Shown piece after piece: positions 44,879 to 53,601 of a DNA stretch of 64,000 nt. The notes under the pieces were generated by a model. That model did no database searches and was not told the DNA's origin. It was given only the letters and a program-made list of their open reading frames with translations. How positions within the stretch are numbered: position 1 is the first letter of the stretch; each line of letters opens with the position of its first letter. Source of the stretch: Streptomyces sp. NBC_01445 (GTDB lineage: Bacteria; Actinomycetota; Actinomycetes; Streptomycetales; Streptomycetaceae); assembly GCF_035918235.1 (NCBI RefSeq), contig NZ_CP109485.1:1860001-1924000 (forward strand), written 5' to 3'. The translations under genes were made by a program, and so were the position numbers.

Positions 44879-47101
44879 ATGGGTGGTACCGGTGGCGTTC
44901 CCCGGGTCCGGCTGCCCGCCGCCTACCGGGCGGCGGCCCGCCGCTCCGTGCGGGTCACGGTGGCCGCCGGCGCCGGGTTCTACCTGTTCCTGTACGGCTT
45001 CGGCTCGGCCGAAGGAGCGACCTACGCGCTGTTCGCCGCGGTGTCGCTGGCGGGACTGTCGCACATCCCCGGGACAGGCCGGCAGCGCGCCGCGGTGGTG
45101 GCGCGGCTGCTGCCGATCTGCCTGGTGCTGATCACCGTCGGCACCTACCTGTCGGTGCAGACCTGGAGCGCGACGGTGGGGATGCTGGTGGTCGGCTTCG
45201 CGCTGGCCTTCTCCGCGGTGGGCGGCCCGCGCCCGGCGGGGGCCGCGCCCGGGCTCCAGCTGATGTACATCCTGCCGTCGTTCCCGCCCTACGACCCCGG
45301 CTCGCTCGGCGTCCGGCTGGCCGGAGCCTCGGTGGGCATCGTGTTCCTCGTGCTCGCGGAGACGTTCCTGCTGCCGGATCCTCCCACCGTCCCCTACCGG
45401 GAGCTGGCCGCGCGGGCCGCCGACAGCGCCCGGCGGTGTGCCGAGGAGCTGACCGGGCCGCCGTACGCGGTCACCGCCCGGACGGCGCAGGAGGCCCAGG
45501 CCGCCAGTAGCGCGCTGCGGTCCTCGCAGGTGCCGGAGGCCGAACGGCCGGCCGGGCCGAGCGTGCGGGACCGGGGCCTGGCCCACACCGGCCTGGCCAC
45601 GCGCACCCTGCTGGCGCGGCTGACCGCTCCCCCGCAGTGGAATCCCGGGCCGGCCGAGTCCGAGGTCTGGCTGGTCGTACTGCGCGCGGTGCGGGACACG
45701 GCCCGCGAGACGGCCGACCGCCTGCGGGGTCGGGCCCCCGCCGCCGGGAACGCGCACGCCGAGCTGCTGCGGGCCCGAACCTCCCTGGCGGCCGGCCCGG
45801 AGGCGGATGCCACGCCGGCCGCGCTGCGCCGGCACGCGGCGGTGCTGGAGCTCGCGGACGCCGCGCTGGCGATGTCCACGGCGGCGGCCATCGCCGTAGG
45901 GGGCCGGGCAGGCGCGGCACAGGCGGCCCCGGGCCGGTTCTGGTACGCCCGGAAGCGCGCGCCGCAGCTGTGGTGGTGGCGGATGGTGGGGCACGCGGGC
46001 GCCCGGTCGGTGTTCTTCCAGAACGCGGTACGGGTCAGCCTGGCCCTCGCCGCGGCCCGGTTGATCGCGGGGGTGGACACGCTGCCGCACGGCTTCTGGG
46101 TGCTGCTGGCGACCTTGACTCTGACCCGGACCACCGTACGGGAGACCCGGTCGACGGTACGGGTGGCGCTGACCGGGACCCTGGTCGGCGCGCTGATCGT
46201 GGCCGGGCTGCTCACGCTGGTAGGGACCAATATCGCCGTGTACGCGGCGGTGCTGCCGCCGCTGATGCTGATCACGTTCACGCTGGGGCCGGTCAAGGGC
46301 ATCGGCTGGGCCCAGGCGATGTTCACGCTGGTGGTCGCCCTGGCGTTCGCACAGCTGGCGCCCACGACGTGGCAGCTTGCCGAGTTCCGGCTGCTGGACG
46401 TGCTGACCGGCAGCGCGATCGGCGCTGTCTTCGGGCTGCTCGCCTGGCCGAGGGGGGCCCACGACGAACTGCGGCGGTCGATGGCAGTACTGCTGCGCGG
46501 CGCGGCGGAGAACGTGGTGGCGACCAGCGCCCAGGTGGCCGCGGGCGGGGTACGGGCGCCGGTGAAAGCCGCGCCGGGCCACCACTCGCTGCAGCACTCG
46601 CTGGTCATGGCGGAGTCGGCGTACGCGCAGTTCCAGAGCGAGCCCAAGAGCCTGACCGCCGCCCGCCCCGGCAAGGATCCGCAGGACTCGACAGGCCCCC
46701 ACGAACCCGCCGGCCAGGACGGCTCCCAGGACTGGCAGGCGACTCTGATGGCCGCCCACCACACCCTGTGGGGAGCCGACCGGCTGCTGGTGCCGGCCGA
46801 GCGAATCGTCGTACCGCCCCTGGAGCTGGAGCCGTCGGCGGCCGTGTCCCGCCTCGGGGACCGGGTGGCCGGGCGGATGCTGCTGGTGTCTGCGCGGCTC
46901 GATCCGGGCGGCGACACCCCGCAGGCCCCGGTGCCGCTGCGGGACCCCGACTTCGACGGTTTCGCGGTGGAGCCGCCGGGCGCGCCGCGGGTGTACTACG
47001 CGGCCGTCTCGTGGCTGGACGCGCTGATGACAGACCTGGAGCGGATCACCGGGGAGGCCGCAGCCGCGCCCCCCGGCCCCTCGAGACTTAGAGGGCGTTA
47101 A
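44879..47101 (+). CDS. FUSC-family membrane protein (aromatic-acid/antibiotic exporter-like)
   Basis: A 740-residue membrane protein of the FUSC (fusaric acid resistance)/YccS type. Two blocks of about five to six membrane segments lie at 20-170 and 380-520, separated by a long cytoplasmic helical region (about 180-370) rich in Ala/Arg/Glu. The second block has HGFWVLLATLTLTRTTVRET, the FUSC hallmark HxxWxxxT. The C-terminal ~200 residues are cytoplasmic, with a HHSLQHSLVMAESAYAQFQ helix. These proteins are thought to export toxic aromatic acids. There is no periplasmic adaptor gene, as expected for a monoderm. Confidence 0.85.
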   Translation: MGGTGGVPRVRLPAAYRAAARRSVRVTVAAGAGFYLFLYGFGSAEGATYALFAAVSLAGLSHIPGTGRQRAAVVARLLPICLVLITVGTYLSVQTWSATVGMLVVGFALAFSAVGGPRPAGAAPGLQLMYILPSFPPYDPGSLGVRLAGASVGIVFLVLAETFLLPDPPTVPYRELAARAADSARRCAEELTGPPYAVTARTAQEAQAASSALRSSQVPEAERPAGPSVRDRGLAHTGLATRTLLARLTAPPQWNPGPAESEVWLVVLRAVRDTARETADRLRGRAPAAGNAHAELLRARTSLAAGPEADATPAALRRHAAVLELADAALAMSTAAAIAVGGRAGAAQAAPGRFWYARKRAPQLWWWRMVGHAGARSVFFQNAVRVSLALAAARLIAGVDTLPHGFWVLLATLTLTRTTVRETRSTVRVALTGTLVGALIVAGLLTLVGTNIAVYAAVLPPLMLITFTLGPVKGIGWAQAMFTLVVALAFAQLAPTTWQLAEFRLLDVLTGSAIGAVFGLLAWPRGAHDELRRSMAVLLRGAAENVVATSAQVAAGGVRAPVKAAPGHHSLQHSLVMAESAYAQFQSEPKSLTAARPGKDPQDSTGPHEPAGQDGSQDWQATLMAAHHTLWGADRLLVPAERIVVPPLELEPSAAVSRLGDRVAGRMLLVSARLDPGGDTPQAPVPLRDPDFDGFAVEPPGAPRVYYAAVSWLDALMTDLERITGEAAAAPPGPSRLRGR

Positions 47102-47199
47102 GTCCGTTTCTAGGGGTGGCCTTGCGCGGTTGGGTGAGGAAGCCTTGGCGTCCGAGGCGGCTGCGGGTGACGTTCATGTCTGGGCCGCCAGTGGGTAGG
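47102..47199. repeat. Direct repeat left of the acetyltransferase gene
   Basis: About 100 bases resembling the block at 47945-48053, with a 29-base identical core at 47150-47178. On the minus strand it reads MNVTRSRLGR followed by QGFLTQPRKATP, with coding-like sequence (QQIVHAFHQHPRPDIQGLR) continuing to ~47300. It may be the end of a degraded mobile or transposase gene. Confidence 0.7.
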
Positions 47200-47349
47200 C
47201 CGAGCAGTCGTGCCGTTCGCAGACCTTGAATGTCTGGTCGGGGGTGCTGGTGGAAGGCATGCACGATCTGCTGGCAGGCGGTGCCCTGGTCGTGAGGGCC
47301 GGACCGTGATCGGATATTCGGTGTTCTGCCCGCCCCATCACGACACAAG

Positions 47350-47943
47350 ATGGTGCGCATGACTTTGGCCACCCCCAAACTGCACACCGCTCGCCTGCGA
47401 CTGCGACCCTTCACCGACGCCGACGCGGACCCCCTGTTCGCGCTGCACAGCAGCACCTACGTAATGCGCTACTGGGACTCCCCGCCGTGGACCGACCGGG
47501 CCCGCGCCGAGCGTTTCATCGCGATGTGCCGGACGATGGCGGACGAAGGCACCGGGGCGCGGGTGGCCATCGACCGTGCTTCTGACGGGGCCTTCGTCGG
47601 CTGGTGCGTTCTGGCCGAATGGAACCCGGACTACCGCAGCGCGTCGTTGGGCTACTGCCTCGCCGAGGCCATGTGGGGCCACGGCTACGCGACGGAGGCG
47701 GCACACGCCCTGCTGCAGTGGGCATTCGACACACTGGACCTGAATCGAGTCCAGGCCGAGACCGACACGCGCAACGTGGCATCTGCCCGGGTCCTGGAGA
47801 AGATCGGATTCATGCGTGAAGGGACGTTGCGGGAAGACTGCGTCGTGAACGGCGAAGTGTCCGACTCGTGGGTGTTCGGATTGATCAGGCGAGAGTGGCG
47901 GCCGTCGGCCGCGCCGATTCCAGGCCAGGCACAGCGGCGCTGA
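47350..47943 (+). CDS. GNAT acetyltransferase, RimJ/RimL type
   Basis: A 197-residue N-acetyltransferase. It begins with the family pattern LHTARLRLRPFTDADADPLF, has the acetyl-CoA loop region LGYCLAEAMWGHGYATEAAH, and NVASARVLEKIGFMREGTLR at the pantetheine-binding helix. RimJ/L-like proteins acetylate protein N-termini, but streptomycete copies also act on antibiotics or other small molecules. The gene is bracketed by a ~100-bp direct repeat on each side, which suggests acquisition as a unit. Confidence 0.93.
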   Translation: MVRMTLATPKLHTARLRLRPFTDADADPLFALHSSTYVMRYWDSPPWTDRARAERFIAMCRTMADEGTGARVAIDRASDGAFVGWCVLAEWNPDYRSASLGYCLAEAMWGHGYATEAAHALLQWAFDTLDLNRVQAETDTRNVASARVLEKIGFMREGTLREDCVVNGEVSDSWVFGLIRREWRPSAAPIPGQAQRR

Positions 47944-47944
47944 G

Positions 47945-48053
47945 CCCGTTTCTGGTAGAGACCGCGCCCGGGTTGAGTGAGGAAGCTTGACGGGTGAGGC
48001 CCGTCCGAGGCGGCTGCGGGTGACGTTCATGGCCGGGTCGTCGGTGGGCATGC
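47945..48053. repeat. Direct repeat right of the acetyltransferase gene
   Basis: The second copy of the block at 47102-47199, same orientation, with the identical 29-base core at 48003-48031 and a ~12-base insertion before it. On the minus strand it also reads MNVTRSRLGR. Confidence 0.7.
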
Positions 48054-48321
48054 CGCACACCGACGACCTCAACTCACCTCTCCAGCAATGCGATGGCCGG
48101 CACCGCCCACCCCCGACACATGTTCACGGAGCTTCTGCCAGACGCACGGCACCGGGGCCCCCGTCACCGTCGTCGGTCGACGTACATGGACTTCCAGTTG
48201 CCGTCGAGCGAAGGCGGTGCGTGTGCTGCGGCATGACGGTGCCCTTCTACGCGCCGGAGAGCGGCGCACGCTCAACTGGCGTGACCTGACAGGCCTGTTG
48301 AGCCGGGCCCTCTGTCAACTA
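48054..48321. other. Gene-free stretch before TnpB element 3
   Basis: About 270 bases without recognisable coding sequence. It is bounded on the right by the TnpB 3 hairpin. Confidence 0.35.
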
Positions 48322-48342
48322 CCCGGTCGTGAAACGACCGGG
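48322..48342 (-). repeat. Right-end hairpin of TnpB element 3
   Basis: A perfect 9-bp inverted repeat (CCCGGTCGT / ACGACCGGG) with loop GAA, 52 bases past the tnpB stop in its reading direction. It is a good candidate for the subterminal right-end hairpin and guide-RNA scaffold. Confidence 0.55.
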
Positions 48343-48393
48343 CTTGCTGCTCGAGTCATCACTGGCTGTGATGGGTTCGGCTGCGTCCAGTTC

Positions 48394-49566
48394 TCACGCG
48401 ATGAGGGTGAGTTCAGGGGCCGTTGACTGAGCCCCGCAGACCCACACCATCCAGCCGCGTTGGCGGATGTTGTGGGACGCGTTGTGGTCCGCGTGCTCAA
48501 CGAAGCCGCAGACCCGGCACGCGAAGGCGGCCTGGGCGGGCCTGTTTGCGCGTGCGGTGTGATGGCACTGGGAGCATTCCTGGCTGGTGTAGGCCGGGTC
48601 GACGTAGACGACGGGCACCCCGGCCCGCTTCGCTTTGTAGGCGATGAAGGAGCCGAGCTGGGCGAAGGGCCAGGAGTGGAGCGTGGTGCGTTGGGGCTTT
48701 CTCAGCCGTGCCCGCTCGCGGATGCCCGTGAGTTCTTCCAGGGCGATCCCGCGACCGGTGCGTTCAGCCTCCGCCACGATCCGCTTCGAAATCTTGTGGT
48801 TGATGTCCTTGTTCCGCCGGGCTTCCTTGCCCGCGTACTTCTTCGCCCGCCGCTTGGCGGACTTGGTCTGCTTCTTCTGCAGCTTGGAACGCAGCTTCCG
48901 GTCACTCTCGCGCTTGCGGTTGATCCGACGCCCGCAGTGGCGCTCGCCGTCGGAGGTGACCGCGATGTTCACGATCCCCAGGTCGACGCCGAGGAACCCG
49001 GCCGGGTGGGCGTTCGTGGCGGCTTCGGCGATCTCGCAGGTCGCGATCAAGAACCACTTCCCGCCCTGGCACACCAGGTCGGACTCACCCTGGCGGTGCG
49101 CAGCTAGGACCTCCAGCTGCCCGGCCTGCCCGGTGAACCGCACGCCCTTCAGCCGGCCTGCCATGGACCAGATCGATACCGTGCGTGCCTGGTGCTGCCA
49201 GGACAGCATCCGGTCGTCGTAAGGCTGCGCCGCCTGGGGCCGGAAGACCACCGGCTTGCCCGAGGCGCGGGCGTGCCGCCTGGAACCGGGCCGCCCGTAG
49301 CGGCCGTTACGCAGGTTCGCCTTCAAGGTGGTGTAGGCATCGCAGGATTTCTTGATGGCGTGCTGGGCGGCCTGCGCGCCTAGGCCCCACCTGGCCCGGA
49401 TCTCGGCATAGGTGTGCTTGCGGAGCTCCAGTGGACGTCGCGCGTTTTCCTCGAAAGCGACCCCGGCCGCCCAGGTCGCCGCTTGGTTGCAGGCGTGCAG
49501 GGTCGCCTCAAGTGCCGCCGCCTGTACGGGCGTCGGCAGCAGCTTCACCCGCACCACCAGCTTCAC
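48394..49566 (-). CDS. tnpB: TnpB-type RNA-guided nuclease, copy 3
   Basis: TnpB of 390 residues from the GTG at 49566 (VKLVVRVKLLPTPVQ, the usual TnpB opening). RuvC Asp in FLGVDLGIVNIAVTSDG, Glu in GIALEELTGIRERARL, final Asp in EHADHNASHNI. The zinc finger is CSQC...CRVC. A very basic helix region (QKKQTKSAKRRAKK) lies between motifs. It differs strongly from copies 1 and 2. No TnpA is adjacent. A well-formed hairpin follows the stop. The frame upstream of 49566 is open to 49992 only by chance. Confidence 0.92.
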   Translation of the reverse strand: MKLVVRVKLLPTPVQAAALEATLHACNQAATWAAGVAFEENARRPLELRKHTYAEIRARWGLGAQAAQHAIKKSCDAYTTLKANLRNGRYGRPGSRRHARASGKPVVFRPQAAQPYDDRMLSWQHQARTVSIWSMAGRLKGVRFTGQAGQLEVLAAHRQGESDLVCQGGKWFLIATCEIAEAATNAHPAGFLGVDLGIVNIAVTSDGERHCGRRINRKRESDRKLRSKLQKKQTKSAKRRAKKYAGKEARRNKDINHKISKRIVAEAERTGRGIALEELTGIRERARLRKPQRTTLHSWPFAQLGSFIAYKAKRAGVPVVYVDPAYTSQECSQCHHTARANRPAQAAFACRVCGFVEHADHNASHNIRQRGWMVWVCGAQSTAPELTLIA

Positions 49567-50010
49567 GAGCAGCGAACCTATACACCCGGACGAAGACCCA
49601 CCACACGTTCGCCCCGCCTCACCCGAACGAGCGATACCCGCTCCGGCCCTGCCCGCGCACACCGCCGTGGCCCGGCTCCGCCGGAACGCCCCGGGCCGCT
49701 CCGCGGCCGTGATGGCCTGCGGCACGTCACGGCGACGCTCCGCGTCGCACCCCGTGGATGCGATTCCTCCCGGGCGTAAACGCCCAGGGTTCCTCGCAAG
49801 AATCCGCTGAAGAACACAACACAACCGACCCAATGACGCCGTCGGCGTTGTGGCTTCCTCTTCTGCTGCCGGGCCGCAGGAGTTGTCCGCGAACCTTCCC
49901 GGACTTGTCCGTGATCGGTAACGGATGCAGCCGTGGGCCCGTGCGTCTCGTCCTGCCCAGTGATCGCAAGGCGATCGGGACCGGTGAGGCACTGCGTGAA
50001 GGGGACGGAC

Positions 50011-50784
50011 ATGGCGCGGCGGAGCAACGGGCGGGGCTGGAACAGCAAGGTGGTGGGGGCCGCGCTCGGGGTGACGTTGCTCGCCACCAGTGCTTCGGTG
50101 TGGACCGCGCAGGCCGGTGCCGCGGACGGCTCGTCACCTGAGGCGGCGGCCCCGGCCACACCGGGCGGCGACGTGAGACCGACCGCGGTGACCATCGCAC
50201 ACGCCTCGGACGCGGGGACCCACGGCATCAACATCACCATCGACGATGGCCCCGACCCGGAATGGACCCCCCAAGTGCTCGACGTGCTGCGGGAGTTCGA
50301 GGTGAAGGCCACGTTCTGCATGGTGGGCCCGCAGGCCCAGGCGCACCCGGATCTCGTGAAGAAGGTCGTCGCGGCCGGGCATCGGCTGTGCGACCACTCG
50401 GTGTCTCACGACACCGCCATGGACAAGAAGTCCGAGACCTACCAGTCGCAGCAGATCCTCGATGCCGAACGCATGATCACCAAGGCGTCCGGGGGCGTAC
50501 GGCCGATGTACTACCGGGCACCCGGTGGAGCCTTCACTCCCTACAGCCGCAAGCTCGCCGCCTCCCGGGGCATGCGGCCGCTGGGCTGGAACGTGGACAG
50601 CAAGGACTTCGAGCGTCCGGGTACGGACACCATCGTCGCCACCGTCGAACGGGAGCTGCCCAACGGACCGACGGTCCTCTTCCACGACGCGGGCGGCGAC
50701 CGCGCCCAGACCGTCGAAGCCCTGCGCCGCACTCTCCCCCAACTCAAGGAACAGGGCTACTCCTTCGGCTTCCCGGTGCGCTGA
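50011..50784 (+). CDS. Secreted polysaccharide deacetylase (CE4/NodB)
   Basis: A 257-residue secreted deacetylase. A signal peptide (VVGAALGVTLLATSASVW) and an Ala/Ser/Pro linker come before the NodB domain: TIDDGPDPEWTP (catalytic base Asp and metal Asp), the metal His pair in CDHSVSHDT, YRAPGGAFT, WNVDSKDF and LFHDAGGD. It removes acetyl groups from peptidoglycan, chitin or xylan. The ATG at 50011 has GGGGA upstream. It stands alone, with the third TnpB about 440 bases away in divergent orientation. Confidence 0.92.
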   Translation: MARRSNGRGWNSKVVGAALGVTLLATSASVWTAQAGAADGSSPEAAAPATPGGDVRPTAVTIAHASDAGTHGINITIDDGPDPEWTPQVLDVLREFEVKATFCMVGPQAQAHPDLVKKVVAAGHRLCDHSVSHDTAMDKKSETYQSQQILDAERMITKASGGVRPMYYRAPGGAFTPYSRKLAASRGMRPLGWNVDSKDFERPGTDTIVATVERELPNGPTVLFHDAGGDRAQTVEALRRTLPQLKEQGYSFGFPVR

Positions 50785-50957
50785 GCCTCGACCCCGGCTC
50801 GGCGCTTCGGGGCCGATGCCCCGCACGCAGCCGGCAGTGGCATCGCCGCCGACGTCATCCAACGGAGAGCCCATGACTGCCCGAAGCCCTCCCACCTGCA
50901 CAGATGAGGTTATCGGCAGGGGCAGGGTGCGCGGCTTGCTGCGGCCCGGCGGTGCGA

Positions 50958-50997
50958 GGGCGCGTGGGCGCGTGGGCGCGTGGGCGCGTGGGCGCGG
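50958..50997. repeat. Short tandem repeat, 5 copies of GGGCGCGT
   Basis: Five head-to-tail 8-base units (the last ends in G instead of T). It is non-coding and lies ~170 bases after the deacetylase gene. Confidence 0.85.
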
Positions 50998-51099
50998 GCG
51001 ACTGAGCGGAGACAGCAGTGACCGGCCGGGGGCCTCTCGCGTGTCAGAAAGCCACGGAGGTTGGCCGCCGGCCGGCGTCTGTGCTCGGAACTACCGGGA

Positions 51100-51288
51100 C
51101 TACATCGTCGGGTCGATGTCCGGCTTGCCCGTACCGCCTACGTGCTCGCTCTGCTCCTTGAGCTGGCGGGCCTTGTCCTTCAGACGCTGACGCTCCTGCG
51201 GGTCAGTGGCGCGTTCCGCGGCCTGTTCCAGGTCCTGAGCCTTAGCACGCATCTGCTGGGCACGACCGGTCTCGCCTGCAGCGCTCAT
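51100..51288 (-). CDS. Small DUF6381-type protein
   Basis: A 62-residue hydrophilic helical protein (MSAAGETGRAQQMRAKAQDL, then RATDPQERQRLKDKARQLK). The ATG at 51288 has AAGGAG 5 bases upstream. It matches small streptomycete proteins of the DUF6381 type, which occur in several copies per genome. It is highly charged, predicted as one long helix, and resembles general-stress or chromatin-associated proteins. No function is known. Confidence 0.75.
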   Translation of the reverse strand: MSAAGETGRAQQMRAKAQDLEQAAERATDPQERQRLKDKARQLKEQSEHVGGTGKPDIDPTM

Positions 51289-51591
51289 GATCACTCCTTG
51301 GGTGATGAGGAAGAGCGGGCCACACCAGCGAAACAGGCCTCGTCACCCCCTGCACCTCGAGCGGTCACCCACTGCTATCTACGCAGTTGGAAAAGCTCTC
51401 GCGGCGTCGGCAACAGCGTGAGTTGAGGCGTCCTGGGAACCCCTGAGTGTGATCGGCTGCAGAGATGCCGGCGAATTTCAGTACCGCCGGGGATCGGCTG
51501 GACTGCGCATCCGGCAGCTTCATTGGCTTGGGACGCGAGATGCAGTGCCGGCTGGTCTCGCCCTGCCGGGGCCGACGGAGGAGCATGGGAG

Positions 51592-51786
51592 ATGAGCGAC
51601 CCAGGGAGGCCCGCCATGAAGTCCGAAGCCTCGGATTATGACACCTGGCTGTACTCTCACACACCCTCCCAAGCTGAGGGCGAGCGCGACGAGCCGGCTG
51701 AGCGTACAGCCCAGCACCCGGACGTCCCCAGGACCGAACCGTCCCAGGCGGAGGGCGAGCGGGTGGACGACATCAAGACCACATGA
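51592..51786 (+). CDS. Small acidic hypothetical protein with SQAEGER repeat
   Basis: A 64-residue product beginning MSDPGRPAMKSEASDYDTWL. The motif P-SQAEGER occurs twice (residues about 25-32 and 50-57), each followed by Asp/Glu. It has no membrane segment. GGAGGAGC lies upstream, and an internal ATG at 51616 is also possible. It is probably disordered. I do not recognise a family beyond streptomycete conserved small proteins. Confidence 0.55.
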   Translation: MSDPGRPAMKSEASDYDTWLYSHTPSQAEGERDEPAERTAQHPDVPRTEPSQAEGERVDDIKTT

Positions 51787-52171
51787 CCGCAGCGTGCCGG
51801 GCTGGGCGTTGCCGGGCCCGGCTCACTGTGGCTCGGCCCGGACGGCCGTCCTGAAGGCGTCGCCTGTCGCGGCGACTTCGGCTGCGGTGCTCGTTCTGTC
51901 GCAGTTCGCCGGACTCCTAGGTGCATAGTCCCGCAGGGTTGCTCACACGGCTGATGGGGGGGCTCGCCTCCGAGTGCGGCGTGGCAGCGATAGCAGTCTG
52001 CGGCCGGCAGGGTGGCGTTCCGCCCTCTACCGGCGCACCCATGTGTGCGCGATGCCCCTCGAAATGTCCGTCTCGGCGGCCACATAAGCGACTGGGCGGG
52101 CGCAGAGCACACGTGCAACGAGCAGCCATCTGCCGTGATCGGTGGGACACGAAGACGTCCGTGTGGTGCAG
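51787..52171. other. Gene-free stretch before the P450 gene end
   Basis: About 385 bases with no supportable coding region on either strand. Some short frames exist, but none has a start signal or known sequence. Confidence 0.35.
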
Positions 52172-53398
52172 TCAGCTGGAAGCGTCGGAGGTGAACGTGA
52201 CGGGCAGCTGTTCGGGGCCGCGCAGACCGCCCGAGCGCCATCGCAGTTCGCTGGACGGCACGGCCAGGCTGAGGTGAGGCAGGCGGCGCAGGGCGGTTCC
52301 CATGGCGATCTGGCCCTCGAGCCGGGCCAGCGGCGCCCCCAGGCAGTAGTGGATGCCGTGCCCGAAGGCGAGGTGCGCGTTGTCCTGCCGGGTGATGTCC
52401 AGGCGATCGGGGTCCGGGAACTGCGCCGGGTCGCGGTCGGCGATGGCTGAGGCGACCAGCACGGTCGCGCCGCGTGGGATCGCCACTCCCGCGATGGCGA
52501 CGTCCTCGCGCGCGAACCGGGCGATGCCGGGGTTGACCGGTCCGTCGTAGCGCAGGAACTCCTCGATAGCGCCGGGCAGCAGTTCCGGATCGTCCCGCAG
52601 CATCTGCAGCTGGTCGGGGTGGGCGAGCAATGCGGCGATACCGCTGCCGATCAGGTTGACCGTGGTGATGTATCCGGCCACCAGCAGCAGGAAAGCCATG
52701 GCGATCAGCTCGTCCTCGTCCAGCTGGTGCTCCTCGTCCCGGGTGGCGATCAGCGCGCTGATCAGGTCGTCACCGGGCCGAGCTCGCTTGTCCTGGAGGA
52801 GTCCGGTCAGGTACGAGCGCATCTGCCGCCACGCTCGGTCCATCCGGGCCGGGTCCGGCGGCTCGGCTCCTTGAAGGATCATGTCGTCGGTCCACCGGTG
52901 GAAGTCGTTCCGGTCGGCGACGGGCACTCCGAGCAGTTCGCTGATCACAGTGACGGGAAGGGGCAGCGCGAAGTCCTCGACGAGTTCGGCCTTGCCTGCG
53001 GGCACGATCGCGTCGAGCAACCCGTCGGTGATCTCCTGGACGCGTGGCCGCAGCTCGGCCACCCTGCGGGCGGTGAACGCCTTGGAGACCAGTCGGCGCA
53101 GGCGGGTGTGGTCGGGCGGGTCGGAGCGGAGCATGGTGCGCAGCATTGACTCGCGCTCCGTGGCGGGCAGCCGCTCGAGGAGCCGGGGGTCCGAGGCATC
53201 GCGGACGTCGCTGCTCAGCCGCGAGTCGGAGAGGGCTGCGAGACCGTCTTCATAGCGTGTGACCAGCCATGCCTCGATGCCACCGGCGAGGACGGCGCGC
53301 CGTACCGGGCCGTCCTCGCGCAGCTGCCGGTAGAACGGGAAGGGATCCGCCATGAAGGCCGGATCGCCGTAAGGCACAAGGACCGGCTGCTGGCTCAT
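52172..53398 (-). CDS. Cytochrome P450 monooxygenase
   Basis: A 408-residue soluble bacterial P450. The ATG at 53398 has GGAGG 5 bases before it. The heme loop LAFGHGIHYCLGAPLARLEG contains the ligand Cys. The ExxR region (EEFLRYDGPVNPG) and K-helix are present. The I-helix reads LLVAGYITTVNLIGSG, where the acid usually before Thr is replaced by Ile-Thr, so proton delivery may differ. A stretch SDPPDHTRLRRLVSKAFT is the typical C-helix signature. No ferredoxin gene is adjacent. The substrate is unknown; the CYP105/107-type look suggests secondary metabolism or xenobiotics. Confidence 0.93.
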   Translation of the reverse strand: MSQQPVLVPYGDPAFMADPFPFYRQLREDGPVRRAVLAGGIEAWLVTRYEDGLAALSDSRLSSDVRDASDPRLLERLPATERESMLRTMLRSDPPDHTRLRRLVSKAFTARRVAELRPRVQEITDGLLDAIVPAGKAELVEDFALPLPVTVISELLGVPVADRNDFHRWTDDMILQGAEPPDPARMDRAWRQMRSYLTGLLQDKRARPGDDLISALIATRDEEHQLDEDELIAMAFLLLVAGYITTVNLIGSGIAALLAHPDQLQMLRDDPELLPGAIEEFLRYDGPVNPGIARFAREDVAIAGVAIPRGATVLVASAIADRDPAQFPDPDRLDITRQDNAHLAFGHGIHYCLGAPLARLEGQIAMGTALRRLPHLSLAVPSSELRWRSGGLRGPEQLPVTFTSDASS

Positions 53399-53601
53399 CA
53401 GGCCTCCAGGGGTTGTCACGAACCCACACGGCAAAGTTGTCGTTTTTGAGGTGCCGACCGCCGTACGCGCCAGCGCACATCAGTCAGCAAGCCCACACCG
53501 ATACGCATCCGAACTCGACCGAGGGGCACCCGGCCGGCCTCTGCAGCTCCGCGCTGACCTGGTGTCAGCACCCTGCGCACCCACATGTCGGCCGCTGATC
53601 C

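Noticed and set aside
44729..46762. A 677-codon minus-strand frame opposite the FUSC gene
   Set aside because: Low-complexity Arg/Gly/Gln product with no start signal; antisense of a real gene.
50958..50997. A CRISPR array
   Set aside because: The units are 8 bases with no spacers; this is a simple tandem repeat.
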